Assembly: GCA_013290025.1 (NCBI GenBank)
Contig: JABCYV010000004.1
Location: 1 to 57,459, forward strand
DNA length: 57,459 nucleotides
From: Acidobacteriota bacterium
GTDB taxonomy: Bacteria; Acidobacteriota; Terriglobia; Terriglobales; Acidobacteriaceae
Direction of reading: 5' to 3'
A program made the translations under genes and the position numbers. The notes beneath the pieces were generated by a model. The model saw only the letters and a program-made list of their open reading frames with translations. It ran no database searches and had not been told where the DNA came from. Shown here in pieces: positions 34,928-44,551 of this stretch; the stretch's first letter is position 1, and every line of letters starts with the position of its first letter.

Positions 34928-36103
34928 TTATCCTTCCGGTAAAATTCCGCGTCCACGCTTCAACACGCGCAACAACGGCTGAGGCAGATTTGTCCGCAGC
35001 CACGCTTTAGTTTCCGCACTCTTATATTGCAGGGATAGGTGAAGCGTACCTCGGGTGAGCGGCCTGGCGAAATCGATGTTGAGATAGCTCTTCACTTGCG
35101 CTCCCCAGCGAAGTTTCGACTCGTCCGTTCCGCCGAGGAAGTCATAGCAGCGCACGCCATCCGCTATCAACTGCTTGAGCACCTGGCTCCGGAGGACATA
35201 ACCAACGCTATCGGAGGCGTCCTCTGGATCAAAGCCTTCCTGTAGGGAAAAGACCGTACTGCCGTGGCGAAACCCAAATTGAAGGGCAACGATCCTGCCA
35301 TCGAGTTCGAGCGCCCAGAATTCTAACCTGCGGCGTGCAAGCAACAGCCGCGCCAATTCGCCGTAGAACTGACGTCGTGCCGGCGAGCGCAATGTTCCAG
35401 GCAGGCCCCGCAATTGCCAGTGCTGGCCATGCAGCTCAAAAAGAGCAGCCAGGAGAGAATCCAACTCTGCTTCATCCGTGCACTTCCGAATCTGCACTTT
35501 GTATTTCTTCTCCAGGCGCCGCGATCGCAGTCCAATCTTGCCGCGCTCCTTGCTGGAGAGTGCCTTCGTGTAGGTCTCCCAGTTTTCTGGTAGCTCCACC
35601 ACGGTATGGGGATGGGTCGAAGTGAACGTTCTCCAATTGCGCAGTTTCAAGTCATTCAGCAGCCTGAGGCCGACGGGAGAGTGGGCGGGGAGGGTATGCA
35701 ACCCACATATATCCCAGTCTCGCGCGTGCTGCTCCAGCCAATCCAGCAGAGCGCTACTGAATTCTGCTTCCCGCCCGCTTCGTACGGGCAGATCCAGATT
35801 ATCCGAATCATGGCTACCGTCCCCCATCATTCGAAGCAACCGCAGGCGGGTGGGAAAAACGCTGAGGGTGGTCAAAGCTAGGGGTGCTAAACCGACGAGC
35901 GCCGAGGCCGCATCACGGAACGCCAGGACGTGCAGGCGGTCACTTTCCCCGAAGGCGCGCCACCACGGAGCCAGCCACTCCCAGGTGGAAAATGTGGTGG
36001 CATGAGGAAATTCAGCCAAAAGAGCGTCCCAGTCCGCGCGGATGCCTTCCAAGCTTCCCAGGTTGTCATAGAGCTGTATCTTCAGACTCTCCTCTGAAGC
36101 CAT
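34928..36103 (-). CDS. GNAT-fold N-acetyltransferase, CelD/BcsL-like
   Basis: A 391-residue protein of the double-GNAT type: the N-terminal half carries TTFSTWEWLAPWWRAFGE and the C-terminal half RLEFWALELDGRIVALQFGF, followed by a YDFLGGTDESKLRWG stretch. Related proteins appear in cellulose and EPS loci. They may transfer acyl groups to sugars or, as in FemAB relatives, amino acids. GGAGG lies eight bases before ATG 36103. It diverges from the deacetylase gene, 88 bases away. A pairing of acetyl addition with deacetylation is suggested but not shown. Confidence 0.75.
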   Translation of the reverse strand: MASEESLKIQLYDNLGSLEGIRADWDALLAEFPHATTFSTWEWLAPWWRAFGESDRLHVLAFRDAASALVGLAPLALTTLSVFPTRLRLLRMMGDGSHDSDNLDLPVRSGREAEFSSALLDWLEQHARDWDICGLHTLPAHSPVGLRLLNDLKLRNWRTFTSTHPHTVVELPENWETYTKALSSKERGKIGLRSRRLEKKYKVQIRKCTDEAELDSLLAALFELHGQHWQLRGLPGTLRSPARRQFYGELARLLLARRRLEFWALELDGRIVALQFGFRHGSTVFSLQEGFDPEDASDSVGYVLRSQVLKQLIADGVRCYDFLGGTDESKLRWGAQVKSYLNIDFARPLTRGTLHLSLQYKSAETKAWLRTNLPQPLLRVLKRGRGILPEG

Positions 36104-36191
36104 TTACTTTTGCCTCCATCGAGTTCGGGATCGGCAGAAACCTTCGTATGGAGAGTAGGTCCAGGGCTTGTAATCCTCGCTGTCCACCTTG

Positions 36192-37259
36192 ATGGAGATC
36201 ATCACGCATGTTAGCGTAACACGCAGGTCGAAAGACGCAGCCGACGCAGTCGCGGGGATTCAGTTGCTGAAACGATGGGCAAAAAAGGCCCTGATAAAAA
36301 CCGGAAGTCTGCGGGCTGCAGCCCGACTCTCGCCTCCTGCAGCCGTAATCCTGACTTACCATTCCGTGAGAGACGAACCGGAAACGGACGCGGACTGGAT
36401 CGGTCCGGGCATCACCCATGCAACAAAAGTCTTCGCTCGGCACATGGAATTGATCGCCCGCCAGTTCAATCCCGTCTCTCTGGAGGAAATCCTCCTTTTC
36501 TTAGAAGGAAGAAAGAAGTTGCCGCGTTGGGCGGTGGCTGTGACTTTTGATGACGGCTTTTTGGACAATCTTGAAGTGGCTGCTCCAGTCCTTGAGCGCT
36601 TCAGCATTCCAGCGGCCTTCTACCTCACCGTCGGCTTGATGGGCCAGCCAGACGCGCCTTGGTATAGCCGGGTCCGTCACGCCTTCATGACCACTCACTG
36701 CAAAACCTGGCGAAGCTCCAGATTGCACCGGACATGGGACATTTCTGATCCGTCTGCGCGGGACTCCGCGCTCGTAGGGGCATACGAGATGTGCGCTCCC
36801 CTCGTCGCGGACACGCAGCAAAGTGCTGTCAGCGCCATCGAGCGGGAATTAGAAGTTGAGTCAGCGCTTCCCCGGCATCGGTTCATGATGAATTGGGAAG
36901 AAGCGAAGGCGCTAAGCAGCGCCGGTCATGTCGTGGGTTCTCACACTGTGACTCACCCGAACATCGCTCACGTCTCTCAAGACGCGGCGCTTCGTGCCGA
37001 ACTGTTCGAATCGAAACGACAAATGGAGGAGCATCTCCATGGACCGGTCACCCATTTTTCCTATCCTCACCCGGCGCTTAAGCCGCAATGGAGCGACCGA
37101 ACCCTCGCGATGACCAGGGAAGCCGGCTACACTGCGGCAGTCACAACCACAAGCGGTCCGGTACGCATGGGGGCGAATCCCCTTCTTCTCAGTCGAATCA
37201 ACGCACCGCGGCCCGATCACGAATTCCTTTGGAACTTGGAAAGGGCATTCTCCGAGTAG
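36192..37259 (+). CDS. Polysaccharide deacetylase (NodB domain)
   Basis: A protein of 355 residues with ILTYHSV (about 53-59), TFDDGF (about 118-123), HTVTHP, and FSYPHPALKPQW, which are motifs of the CE4 deacetylases. An inserted loop of about 80 residues sits between the first Asp motif and the His motif. The start is uncertain: ATG at 36192 is preceded by no clear ribosome site, and later starts are possible before the YHSV motif. No signal peptide is evident. This resembles the deacetylase usual in exosortase EPS loci more than the one at 4534 does, because of its length and order. Confidence 0.8.
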   Translation: MEIITHVSVTRRSKDAADAVAGIQLLKRWAKKALIKTGSLRAAARLSPPAAVILTYHSVRDEPETDADWIGPGITHATKVFARHMELIARQFNPVSLEEILLFLEGRKKLPRWAVAVTFDDGFLDNLEVAAPVLERFSIPAAFYLTVGLMGQPDAPWYSRVRHAFMTTHCKTWRSSRLHRTWDISDPSARDSALVGAYEMCAPLVADTQQSAVSAIERELEVESALPRHRFMMNWEEAKALSSAGHVVGSHTVTHPNIAHVSQDAALRAELFESKRQMEEHLHGPVTHFSYPHPALKPQWSDRTLAMTREAGYTAAVTTTSGPVRMGANPLLLSRINAPRPDHEFLWNLERAFSE

Positions 37260-37295
37260 CCTCTTCATTTCTACGGGGTAAAGGGACGAAAAAAA

Positions 37296-37955
37296 TTATC
37301 GTGCGCCCAGCAGTGTCCATACCAGTTTTGCGAACTCCAGGAGCCAGGTTTTCGCGTAGAGCCGTTTGCGCCACCATCCCCTCGGCTGGAACTCCGGGTC
37401 AGGAACTCCGCAGACCGACACGTGAACCCATGGTTGGTACTTCCGTAGCACGCTTCTCCAAAGAATTCCAGCTCGGCGGGTGTGATAGTTCGAAGTAACC
37501 ACAGCAATGGAGTGCCAGTCGTGTTCTTGAATACAAGGGCTAAGAGCCCGTGCTTCCTGCCCCGTGGAATTTACATCCGGACCCGTTTCACAAAAGTCCA
37601 CGCGGGCCGCTATGTCATCGCCGTAGCTTCTCTCGATATAGCGGCGGGCGACTGGCGGTATCGCCTCGCCCCAATAGGATTCTTTCGGAACGCTTAACAG
37701 GACTCTGCCTGCTTCGCCACGCTGCAACAGTTGCATGGCTCCGGCGATCCGTGCCTTTTCGCCGACAATTGAACCCTGCAGAACGATTGCTGCTTCCACG
37801 TGGGTGGGCAACGGATCATTGGCAATCAGGAGATAGCCGCCCCAACGCAAGAGAGCTAGGAGCAGGAAAACGGCGGCGGAGAGGAAATATAGGATCCAGC
37901 GCGATAGAGACCTGGGCTTGCCATCCGCATAAGAATACTTCTTGGTATCAGTCAT
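37296..37955 (-). CDS. YdcF/SanA/ElyC family protein (DUF218)
   Basis: A 219-residue protein with one N-terminal membrane segment (residues 20-40: WILYFLSAAVFLLLALLRWGG) and a DUF218 domain: AAIVLQGSIVGEKARIAGA, LLSVPKESYW, and VVTSNYHTRRAG. Related proteins act in the cell envelope and influence lipid-carrier-linked intermediates (ElyC) or vancomycin sensitivity (SanA). It is the last gene of the long minus-strand run, 38 bases after the tandem glycosyltransferase gene. Its role here would be envelope maintenance during polymer export; the reaction is not known. Confidence 0.8.
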   Translation of the reverse strand: MTDTKKYSYADGKPRSLSRWILYFLSAAVFLLLALLRWGGYLLIANDPLPTHVEAAIVLQGSIVGEKARIAGAMQLLQRGEAGRVLLSVPKESYWGEAIPPVARRYIERSYGDDIAARVDFCETGPDVNSTGQEARALSPCIQEHDWHSIAVVTSNYHTRRAGILWRSVLRKYQPWVHVSVCGVPDPEFQPRGWWRKRLYAKTWLLEFAKLVWTLLGAR

Positions 37956-37993
37956 TCCTGCGGATTAGTCCTGTCAGCGGTCACATCGCCCAT

Positions 37994-40330
37994 TTACGCA
38001 ACAGTGGATAATTCTTGGGCAGCTTCGCCGGTCCGGCATTCCAAGGATCGATAGACTTTCAGCCATTGCTCCCGCACCGCCGTCCAGTGGTAACGCTGCG
38101 ACTCCTCATAGGCGTTTGCGGCCAACCGAGAGGCGAGCTCCGGGTCACGCAACAGGCGAGTGACATTTGCTGCTAAAGCGGCGGCGTCTCCCGGAGCAGA
38201 AAGCAGTCCTGTACGCTCGTGCTCGATCAGATAACGCATGCTTTCCGGCGCGGTGCTGACCACCGGAGTTCCGGCGGCAAAAGCTTCGAGGACGGAAACT
38301 GGCATATTGTCTACGCTCGAGGCGTTTATAAAGATGTCAGCCTCCTCATAAAAGCGGCCAATTTCTTGGCGTGACGCTACCCCAGCGAACTTAACTCCGA
38401 AGAGGTTCAACCCACGGACAAGGTTGCGAATCTGCTCCTCCGAAGGCCCCTTCCCCACGAGATCGAGACGGGCTTCGGGAAAAGCTTGCTGAACCTCAGC
38501 GAAGGCCCGCACAACCAGGTCCACGTTGTAATAGGGGTGGAACCCCCGCGTACAAACCAGGTACGGGCGAAGTGGATTCCGCTGATGAAAAGAGAATTGC
38601 GAAAGGTCGATAATGTTGGGCACGATCTCAGCCTGAAGTCCGACCTCCCGGAAAACGTCAACCAGATATCCAGACGGAACCACTAGACGGTCGGCCCGAG
38701 CGAGGACAACGTGCGCGCTGCGAAACCGTCTCATATGGTCCCGCGCCTCCCCGCTGTGGTAGTTAATCAGTGTCTTTTTGCCGCGAAACCGCGCCACCAG
38801 CCAAGCGGGTGCCGGAGCCAGCAGGAACGACCAATAGGACGCGGAAAAGATGTGCGCAATATCGACCCCCTGCAAACCTCGCCACAACTCTGCCCAGTAG
38901 AGAGGTGACCGAACCACGGTGCGCACAAATGGGATGCGCTCAACCCAACCCAATCCGCGCGGGAATGCAGGATCCACGGGAATGAATCGGGCCTCGACGT
39001 CAGGGTCATCCCGCCAATTTCGCAGCAGCAGATCGGCCTGCACCGACTGTCCACCTACCCAGCGCAGAGTGGGTGCAACTATGGCTACCCGTAACCGTGC
39101 GCTGCCGGGAGATTGCATCCGCCGAGACCGGCCGGGACTGGCACGCCAATTCTTTTTCACTAGCAGCCTGGTGTAGAGACCTTCATACCGTTCGTGCATC
39201 TGCTTCATGCTGAAGTTTGCCTGCGCGTATTCCCGGGCGTTTCGGCCCAGCTCGGCGCGTAGTGCGGCATCGTTCAGCAAGCGCTCCACGGCCGCGGCGA
39301 GGGCCGCTTCGTCGTCCGGTGGAACCAGTAATCCCCGTTGCTCTGACACCAACTCAGAATTTCCGCCCACACGACTAGCGACCACAGGCACTCCAGCCGC
39401 CATGGATTCCAGCACGACGTTGGACAAGCTCTCGGAGTCGGACGGGACCACGGAAACATCCATCGACGCAAGCACCGCGGGAATATCTCGGCGGTCCCCC
39501 AGAAAGCGAACTCGATCGTATATTCCCAATTCCGTCGCTTCGCACTCAAGTTCCGGACGTAAAGGCCCGTCACCCGCCAGCAGAAATTCCAATTGCGGCA
39601 AATTGCGATGAAGCCGGGCTGCGGCACGCAGAAAAACTCGATGGTTCTTGTAGCGCGCATTCATGCGCGCGATCATGCCGACACGAAGAACTCCCGGGCT
39701 GCGGGACAGCGCTGGCACAATTTCGGCAAAGGCGGAAGACGGAAGACCATTGCCGATCACCTCCACGGAACGCTCGGGCAAGCCAGCCTCAATCAGACGC
39801 TCCGCCGCCGCGCGGGAATTGCACACTACGACGTCGCACCAGCGGAACACGCATGCCTGGGCACGGAAATGTGCTGGGCTAAGCAGATCGCCAAGCTGGC
39901 GCTGACTGCCGATCACTACTGGCGTCCGCGCCAGTCGCGCGGCTGGAATCAGCGTCAGGTTCGAATAGAAGTCGAAGGCTTGCGCAATCGCAACGTCATT
40001 CCGGCGCAAGTGCTGAGCCAGCCGGAGACGAGATCGCAGGGATTGCAGGCCAGACAGGCTCCCGCCCAAGCGAAACTCCGGCAACTCGCCTAAACCATCC
40101 AGGAAGGGTCCCCTTTGCCGGATGCAACCCAAATACAGGCGGAAGGAGCGGGGATCGAGAGATCGGGCCAAGGCTGCAAACTGCCGCTCGCTACCTCCCG
40201 TCTCAAGGCTCTGGATCATCAGGAAGACGCCGGGACGTAAGTGGCTTTCGGGCCCAAGCCTTTCTTTCGTAGCGCTTTCTGATTGGTTCACCTGCCTTTG
40301 TCCGGTTTCTTGATCACGTGCCGGGATCAT
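37994..40330 (-). CDS. Tandem GT4-GT4 fusion protein
   Basis: A 778-residue protein that holds two complete GT-B glycosyltransferases. Domain 1 spans about residues 33-392 (SLETGGSERQFAALAR, NSRAAAERLIEAGL, SDSESLSNVVLESMAAGVPV). A basic linker follows at about 393-411. Domain 2 spans about 412-765 (VAIVAPTLRWVGGQSVQADL, SSVDNMPVSVLEAFAAGTPV). Both have the acceptor loop and the E-x7-E donor region, so both look active. Two sugars could be added in succession by one polypeptide. The start ATG overlaps the preceding amidotransferase stop (ATGA). No stop or frame change occurs at the linker. Confidence 0.85.
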   Translation of the reverse strand: MIPARDQETGQRQVNQSESATKERLGPESHLRPGVFLMIQSLETGGSERQFAALARSLDPRSFRLYLGCIRQRGPFLDGLGELPEFRLGGSLSGLQSLRSRLRLAQHLRRNDVAIAQAFDFYSNLTLIPAARLARTPVVIGSQRQLGDLLSPAHFRAQACVFRWCDVVVCNSRAAAERLIEAGLPERSVEVIGNGLPSSAFAEIVPALSRSPGVLRVGMIARMNARYKNHRVFLRAAARLHRNLPQLEFLLAGDGPLRPELECEATELGIYDRVRFLGDRRDIPAVLASMDVSVVPSDSESLSNVVLESMAAGVPVVASRVGGNSELVSEQRGLLVPPDDEAALAAAVERLLNDAALRAELGRNAREYAQANFSMKQMHERYEGLYTRLLVKKNWRASPGRSRRMQSPGSARLRVAIVAPTLRWVGGQSVQADLLLRNWRDDPDVEARFIPVDPAFPRGLGWVERIPFVRTVVRSPLYWAELWRGLQGVDIAHIFSASYWSFLLAPAPAWLVARFRGKKTLINYHSGEARDHMRRFRSAHVVLARADRLVVPSGYLVDVFREVGLQAEIVPNIIDLSQFSFHQRNPLRPYLVCTRGFHPYYNVDLVVRAFAEVQQAFPEARLDLVGKGPSEEQIRNLVRGLNLFGVKFAGVASRQEIGRFYEEADIFINASSVDNMPVSVLEAFAAGTPVVSTAPESMRYLIEHERTGLLSAPGDAAALAANVTRLLRDPELASRLAANAYEESQRYHWTAVREQWLKVYRSLECRTGEAAQELSTVA

Positions 40331-42267
40331 CCCATCCCCCCGCGCATGGAGGTGGCATGATCCCGTTGCTGCGCAAGATCCGCCGTGCGGAATGTTTCAA
40401 GAAAATTGCGATGCCACAATTCAAACATCAACAGGCGCCAAATGCGGCCAGAGTGGACGCGCCTGCCCTCAAAGTGCTCGTCCAGGAGTCGGCGGATAGC
40501 TTTGGGATTAAAATATCCACGCTGAAGGGTGCGGGGTTCGAGTAGAACCGTCAGCAGCAGGTCCTTCAGTTCGTGGCGAATCCAGTGCACGAGCGGCAAC
40601 GCGAAACCCTGTTTCTTTCTGTGCAGGACCTCTTTGGGCACACCCACCCGCTCTGCCAACTTTCTCAAAATATATTTCTGTTTCTTACCCCTCATCTTCC
40701 ATTCCGGAGGCAAACCGGTAACCCACTCGACGAAAACATGATCGAGCATGGGAACGCGAACTTCGAGCGACGTCGCCATGCTCATGCGGTCGACTTTGGT
40801 CAGAATGTCGGCGACCATATAAGTCTTGGTGTCGACATAGAGCATCTGGCTAACGGGATCGTGGGCTGGAGCCTGGTCGAAGTACCGCAACAGAATCTGC
40901 TGAGGGTCCTCGCCCTGCCGAACGGTCTCCCGAAATTCATCGGAAAGTAGCGGAATTTCTCGTTCGAACGCGGGAAGGAAGGAAACCGCATCCACATAGC
41001 GTTCGCGCCAAGGCAAGGAAACGTTGTAGGAGAACTTGCGTCCATACATGGAACGGGGTAGGCGGGGATGAATCTGCTCCCGATACCAGCGGCGGACCCA
41101 AGCCGGCACGCGCTCGAACATCTGGCGTTGCGAGTGAATACGGTACCGCCCGTAGCCCGCAAACATTTCGTCGCCGCCGTCCCCCGACAAGGCCACTGTG
41201 ACATGCTGCCGAGCCAGGCAGGAAACGTAATAAGTGGGCAACATCGAGGAGTCGCCAAATGGTTCCTCCAGCGAGCGCGTCAAGGTCTCGACCGTCTCCA
41301 CCACGTTAGGCTCCAGGACCAACTCGTGATGTTCGGCGCCAAACCGTTGCGCGACCATGCGCGCGTAGGGAGCCTCGTTGAAGTCGTCGTGCCGAAAACC
41401 AATCGAGAAAGTCCGGACGGGTTTCGAACTGGCCCGAGCCATCAGCGCAACCACCGTGGACGAATCCGTGCCACCGCTGAGTAAAGCGCCCAGGGGTACG
41501 TCGGAAATTAGCCGGATCCGCACTGCTTCAGCGAGGCGGTATTCAAGTTCTTCCAAACACTCTTCCTCGCTGCGCGGCTGGTGCGTACCGTATTCCGGCA
41601 GATCCCAATACTTCGAAATCCGAACCTCACCTCTCTCGAATTCCAAAAGGTGGCCCGGCGGCAACTTCCGAATGGCCGTGAAGGCGGTGGCGGGATCGGG
41701 AATGTAGCCGAAATACATGTATTGCAGCAGGGCTTGCTGGTTGATCGTGGAGAGTTCCGGAGCCACCGCCAACATCGACTTAATTTCTGATCCGAACAAC
41801 AGGCGTCCATCGGCGAAGGCATAGTGCAGTGGCTTCTTGCCCAGTCGATCGCGGGCAATCAGTAAACGGCGCTGTCGCTCGTCATAGAGCGCAAAGGCGA
41901 ACATTCCCCGCAGCTTCTGAACGCACTCCGCCCCCATCTCTTCGTAGAGATGGACGATAACTTCGGTATCACTGTGCGTGGAAAAGCGGTGGCCCCGGTT
42001 TTCGAGTTCGGGACGAAGTTCAGGAAAGTTATAGATCTCTCCGTTGTAAACCACCCAGACGGTTCCATCCTCGTTAAAAACGGGTTGGTGGCCGCCGGCC
42101 AAGTCAATCACGCTTAGCCGGCGTATCCCCAGACCGGTGCCGTCTTTGACGAAAACCCCTTCATCGTCAGGCCCCCGGTGCACGATAGCGTCACACATCC
42201 GGTGGATCGTGGCTGCTTCAATTCGTTCGCCAGGGTTCGAGCTGACGATGCCCGCGATTCCGCACAT
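40327..42267 (-). CDS. Asparagine-synthase-type amidotransferase of exosortase EPS loci (TIGR03108-like), copy 2
   Basis: A 646-residue protein beginning MCGIAGIV, with Cys2 as glutaminase nucleophile, HRGPDDEGVF, and LLSGGTDSSTVVALM as the ATP loop (Thr replaces the Leu seen in copy 1). The length and domain order match copy 1 at 10427-12397, but the two diverge through much of the sequence, so they probably amidate different substrates. It is within the long minus-strand run, four bases overlapping the tandem glycosyltransferase and three bases after the gene at 42271. Confidence 0.85.
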   Translation of the reverse strand: MCGIAGIVSSNPGERIEAATIHRMCDAIVHRGPDDEGVFVKDGTGLGIRRLSVIDLAGGHQPVFNEDGTVWVVYNGEIYNFPELRPELENRGHRFSTHSDTEVIVHLYEEMGAECVQKLRGMFAFALYDERQRRLLIARDRLGKKPLHYAFADGRLLFGSEIKSMLAVAPELSTINQQALLQYMYFGYIPDPATAFTAIRKLPPGHLLEFERGEVRISKYWDLPEYGTHQPRSEEECLEELEYRLAEAVRIRLISDVPLGALLSGGTDSSTVVALMARASSKPVRTFSIGFRHDDFNEAPYARMVAQRFGAEHHELVLEPNVVETVETLTRSLEEPFGDSSMLPTYYVSCLARQHVTVALSGDGGDEMFAGYGRYRIHSQRQMFERVPAWVRRWYREQIHPRLPRSMYGRKFSYNVSLPWRERYVDAVSFLPAFEREIPLLSDEFRETVRQGEDPQQILLRYFDQAPAHDPVSQMLYVDTKTYMVADILTKVDRMSMATSLEVRVPMLDHVFVEWVTGLPPEWKMRGKKQKYILRKLAERVGVPKEVLHRKKQGFALPLVHWIRHELKDLLLTVLLEPRTLQRGYFNPKAIRRLLDEHFEGRRVHSGRIWRLLMFELWHRNFLETFRTADLAQQRDHATSMRGGMG

Positions 42268-42270
42268 GCC

Positions 42271-43524
42271 CTATCCTTTCAGAACGATCTGTGATGTTCC
42301 GCCGTCTTGCGGCTGGGCGACAGTTGCGGCGACTCGCTTCAACCGGTAGTCCCGATACTGCCCCGGATTTCCTTCCCGCCCTTCGCAAGCCGCCAGCATA
42401 ATGTTTACCATTTCGCGGGCGGAAACAAAGTGAAGGATCTCGCCTCTCTCGGTTGCGCCGTCGACGAGTTCGCTAAGGAACTGCCGCATCTGTGCGCCCA
42501 ACACAGCGCTCTCTTGCGTCGGGTCCATGCCGTGGCAGTGCAGTTTAATGAATAACCAGTCAGGCCGGCCCTGCACAGAAATCCTCGCTTGCTTCCACAG
42601 ATGCAGCCGGCGGAGGCTCGGCGGATTCGCTCGCGTGAGCGCACCGTTCTCGATGGTCAGCGCGCGGGAATTTTTCGAGGGAACGAAGTCCGGCAGCAGG
42701 GGTCCCTGAACTATGACCGGAAAAACCGACGGCGGTCGCCCGCGTTGCAGATCCCGCCCTCGACGCTGCGGAGCCCGTTGATTCAGCGGTAGCGTACATT
42801 CATAGAGCGAGTTGATTTTCCCAGTCTGTGCCGGATGGAAGGGGCCGGCGGGCAGGGTTAGATCGGCGTAGCATCCAGTGTCGGCAAGCACCTGCATCTC
42901 CGCGTCGACCCCGCATCCGCGCCCTTTGTACGAATTGGCTAAAGCAAAATTACCATGCACGAAGGCGTATCGCGGAGGACCGGAACCCTCCCAATAGCTC
43001 AGACACCCATGCTCCGACGCTAGGCAATCCCGAAATTGCAGCAGTTGCCTGCGGGTGTTGTCCGCCGTATCGGGTGCGTGTACTCCGTGATGCAGGTGAA
43101 TCTCGATGTCACCCCAACCATCGCGACAGTGTTGCGCGAGCCGCTCGATCAGACCTTTGTCGTACTGTTCCGCCGGATAAAAATAGGTGTGGCTAAACGG
43201 TCGGCCTTCCGGGTCCCGCCATTGGTCAACCAGTCGCGGATATTCCCGGCACCAAGACTCGAGCCGGCGCTCTTGCTCGTCGTAAGGCGCGCGCGCCATT
43301 GCCCCGCCGTCCGGCACGATTGCTGGCTCGAAATGGTCGGCGACTGCCAGAATAAGATGAACCGTGCCAGCAGGCGTGCGCCGCCTAAGCCGCTGCCAGG
43401 CATAACCGGGAAACCAGCGCAGCACGGAAGCGACTTTCTTGCTGAGCGGCGTGCGAATGCGTGGCGGCCGCGCTCTGTGATCCTTGCTGATTACCATCGG
43501 TGCCGCCCCATGATCATCGCCCAT
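42271..43524 (-). CDS. Conserved protein, possibly a divergent NodB-like carbohydrate esterase
   Basis: A 417-residue protein from ATG 43524, one base after the upstream stop; an in-frame ATG at 43557 would overlap the upstream gene. Features include VADHFEPAIVPDGG, FYPAEQYDKGLIERLAQHC, the His-rich EIHLHHGVH, and FVHGNFALANS. The order of an early Asp motif, a His-His motif and a later aromatic part recalls polysaccharide deacetylases, and related proteins occur in EPS clusters, but the match is weak and no function is established. It lies between a methyltransferase and an amidotransferase gene. Confidence 0.6.
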   Translation of the reverse strand: MGDDHGAAPMVISKDHRARPPRIRTPLSKKVASVLRWFPGYAWQRLRRRTPAGTVHLILAVADHFEPAIVPDGGAMARAPYDEQERRLESWCREYPRLVDQWRDPEGRPFSHTYFYPAEQYDKGLIERLAQHCRDGWGDIEIHLHHGVHAPDTADNTRRQLLQFRDCLASEHGCLSYWEGSGPPRYAFVHGNFALANSYKGRGCGVDAEMQVLADTGCYADLTLPAGPFHPAQTGKINSLYECTLPLNQRAPQRRGRDLQRGRPPSVFPVIVQGPLLPDFVPSKNSRALTIENGALTRANPPSLRRLHLWKQARISVQGRPDWLFIKLHCHGMDPTQESAVLGAQMRQFLSELVDGATERGEILHFVSAREMVNIMLAACEGREGNPGQYRDYRLKRVAATVAQPQDGGTSQIVLKG

Positions 43525-43525
43525 G

Positions 43526-44551
43526 CTACCCGCGCTCGACCGGCGCGCCGGTCGCATTCAGAGTCTCTTGTGACTCATTCTGCGGCCCTGTTAAAGGCTT
43601 GCGACCCCGGACACCGATGGATATTTCGGCCACGCTCATCGCCTCCAGCCCGCAGTTTTCGAACCAGCGGAACACTTCTTCGTAAGTATGCTTCGACTGG
43701 TACTTCGGTGAATACCAGTCCAATGTATCCAGGACTCTAACTTCCGGGTCGGGATGCCGGTTGACAGGAAAAACGTGATGTACAAGGCCCGCCAGCGGCC
43801 GCCCGACAAGGGGTAGTGCCCGAAGACCACGATCGAGCCAGTAGAAGAATGGCACCACCACCCGCAGAGCAGCGTGCAGCTGCCGGATCGACATGCGGTG
43901 AGTAAGCTTTCGGTACTGATCGCTGAAGCGATACCATTTGTTGTAACCGCTGTAGAGCCAAACCACGATGCTACCCCCCGGCTTCAAATATTGAGGCAGG
44001 TTCTTAAACGCTTTTTCGCAATCGGGAGTGTGATGCAGCACGCCGATGCTGTAGATGTAGTCGAAGCTTTCGGGTGCGAATGGTAGCTCAAAAACATCCG
44101 CCTGCATGGCGACAAAATCGCGATCCACCAGGTTGCGCGCCGCTACCTCCGCCGCCGCGCTCAAGTCGATTCCTATCACGCGAGCGCCCCAGCGCGTTGC
44201 CACCTCAGCGAACCGGCCCATGCCGCAGCCAACATCCAGGACCAGCTTCCCCCGCAGCTCTTCCGGCGCAAATCCCGTCTTCTTGATGAAGTCGTGCTCG
44301 GAGAGGCTCCTGCCTGAATGGTCGAGCTGAGTTCGGGCGTAACGCTGCCACTGATAACTGAAACTATCGGCATAACTGTCTGCAGCCACAAAACGGAGCA
44401 CGCCGCGCACTTCCGGGAACCTTCGCCCGCAAGCCGAACAGGAGTATCCGTCATCCTGACGCTTCAAGGGCTCCCGGCAGGCAATGCAGCGGATCATGCT
44501 GAGCAATTCAGCGGACAAACGGGACTGGGATTGGGATTCCGCTTCTGTCAT
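43526..44551 (-). CDS. Methyltransferase with N-terminal zinc-ribbon
   Basis: A protein of 341 residues from ATG 44551, chosen because GGAAC precedes it; ATG at 44620 would overlap the polymerase gene by 113 bases and ATG at 44497 would avoid overlap. The N-terminus holds CIACREP and CSACGRRF, a Trm112-like zinc ribbon. A class I methyltransferase follows, with LVLDVGCGMGRFAE as motif I, VIGIDLS as the next acidic motif and SIGVLHHTPD as motif II. Such two-part proteins are frequent in polysaccharide loci. Its target is unknown. The start overlaps the end of the polymerase gene. Confidence 0.8.
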   Translation of the reverse strand: MTEAESQSQSRLSAELLSMIRCIACREPLKRQDDGYSCSACGRRFPEVRGVLRFVAADSYADSFSYQWQRYARTQLDHSGRSLSEHDFIKKTGFAPEELRGKLVLDVGCGMGRFAEVATRWGARVIGIDLSAAAEVAARNLVDRDFVAMQADVFELPFAPESFDYIYSIGVLHHTPDCEKAFKNLPQYLKPGGSIVVWLYSGYNKWYRFSDQYRKLTHRMSIRQLHAALRVVVPFFYWLDRGLRALPLVGRPLAGLVHHVFPVNRHPDPEVRVLDTLDWYSPKYQSKHTYEEVFRWFENCGLEAMSVAEISIGVRGRKPLTGPQNESQETLNATGAPVERG

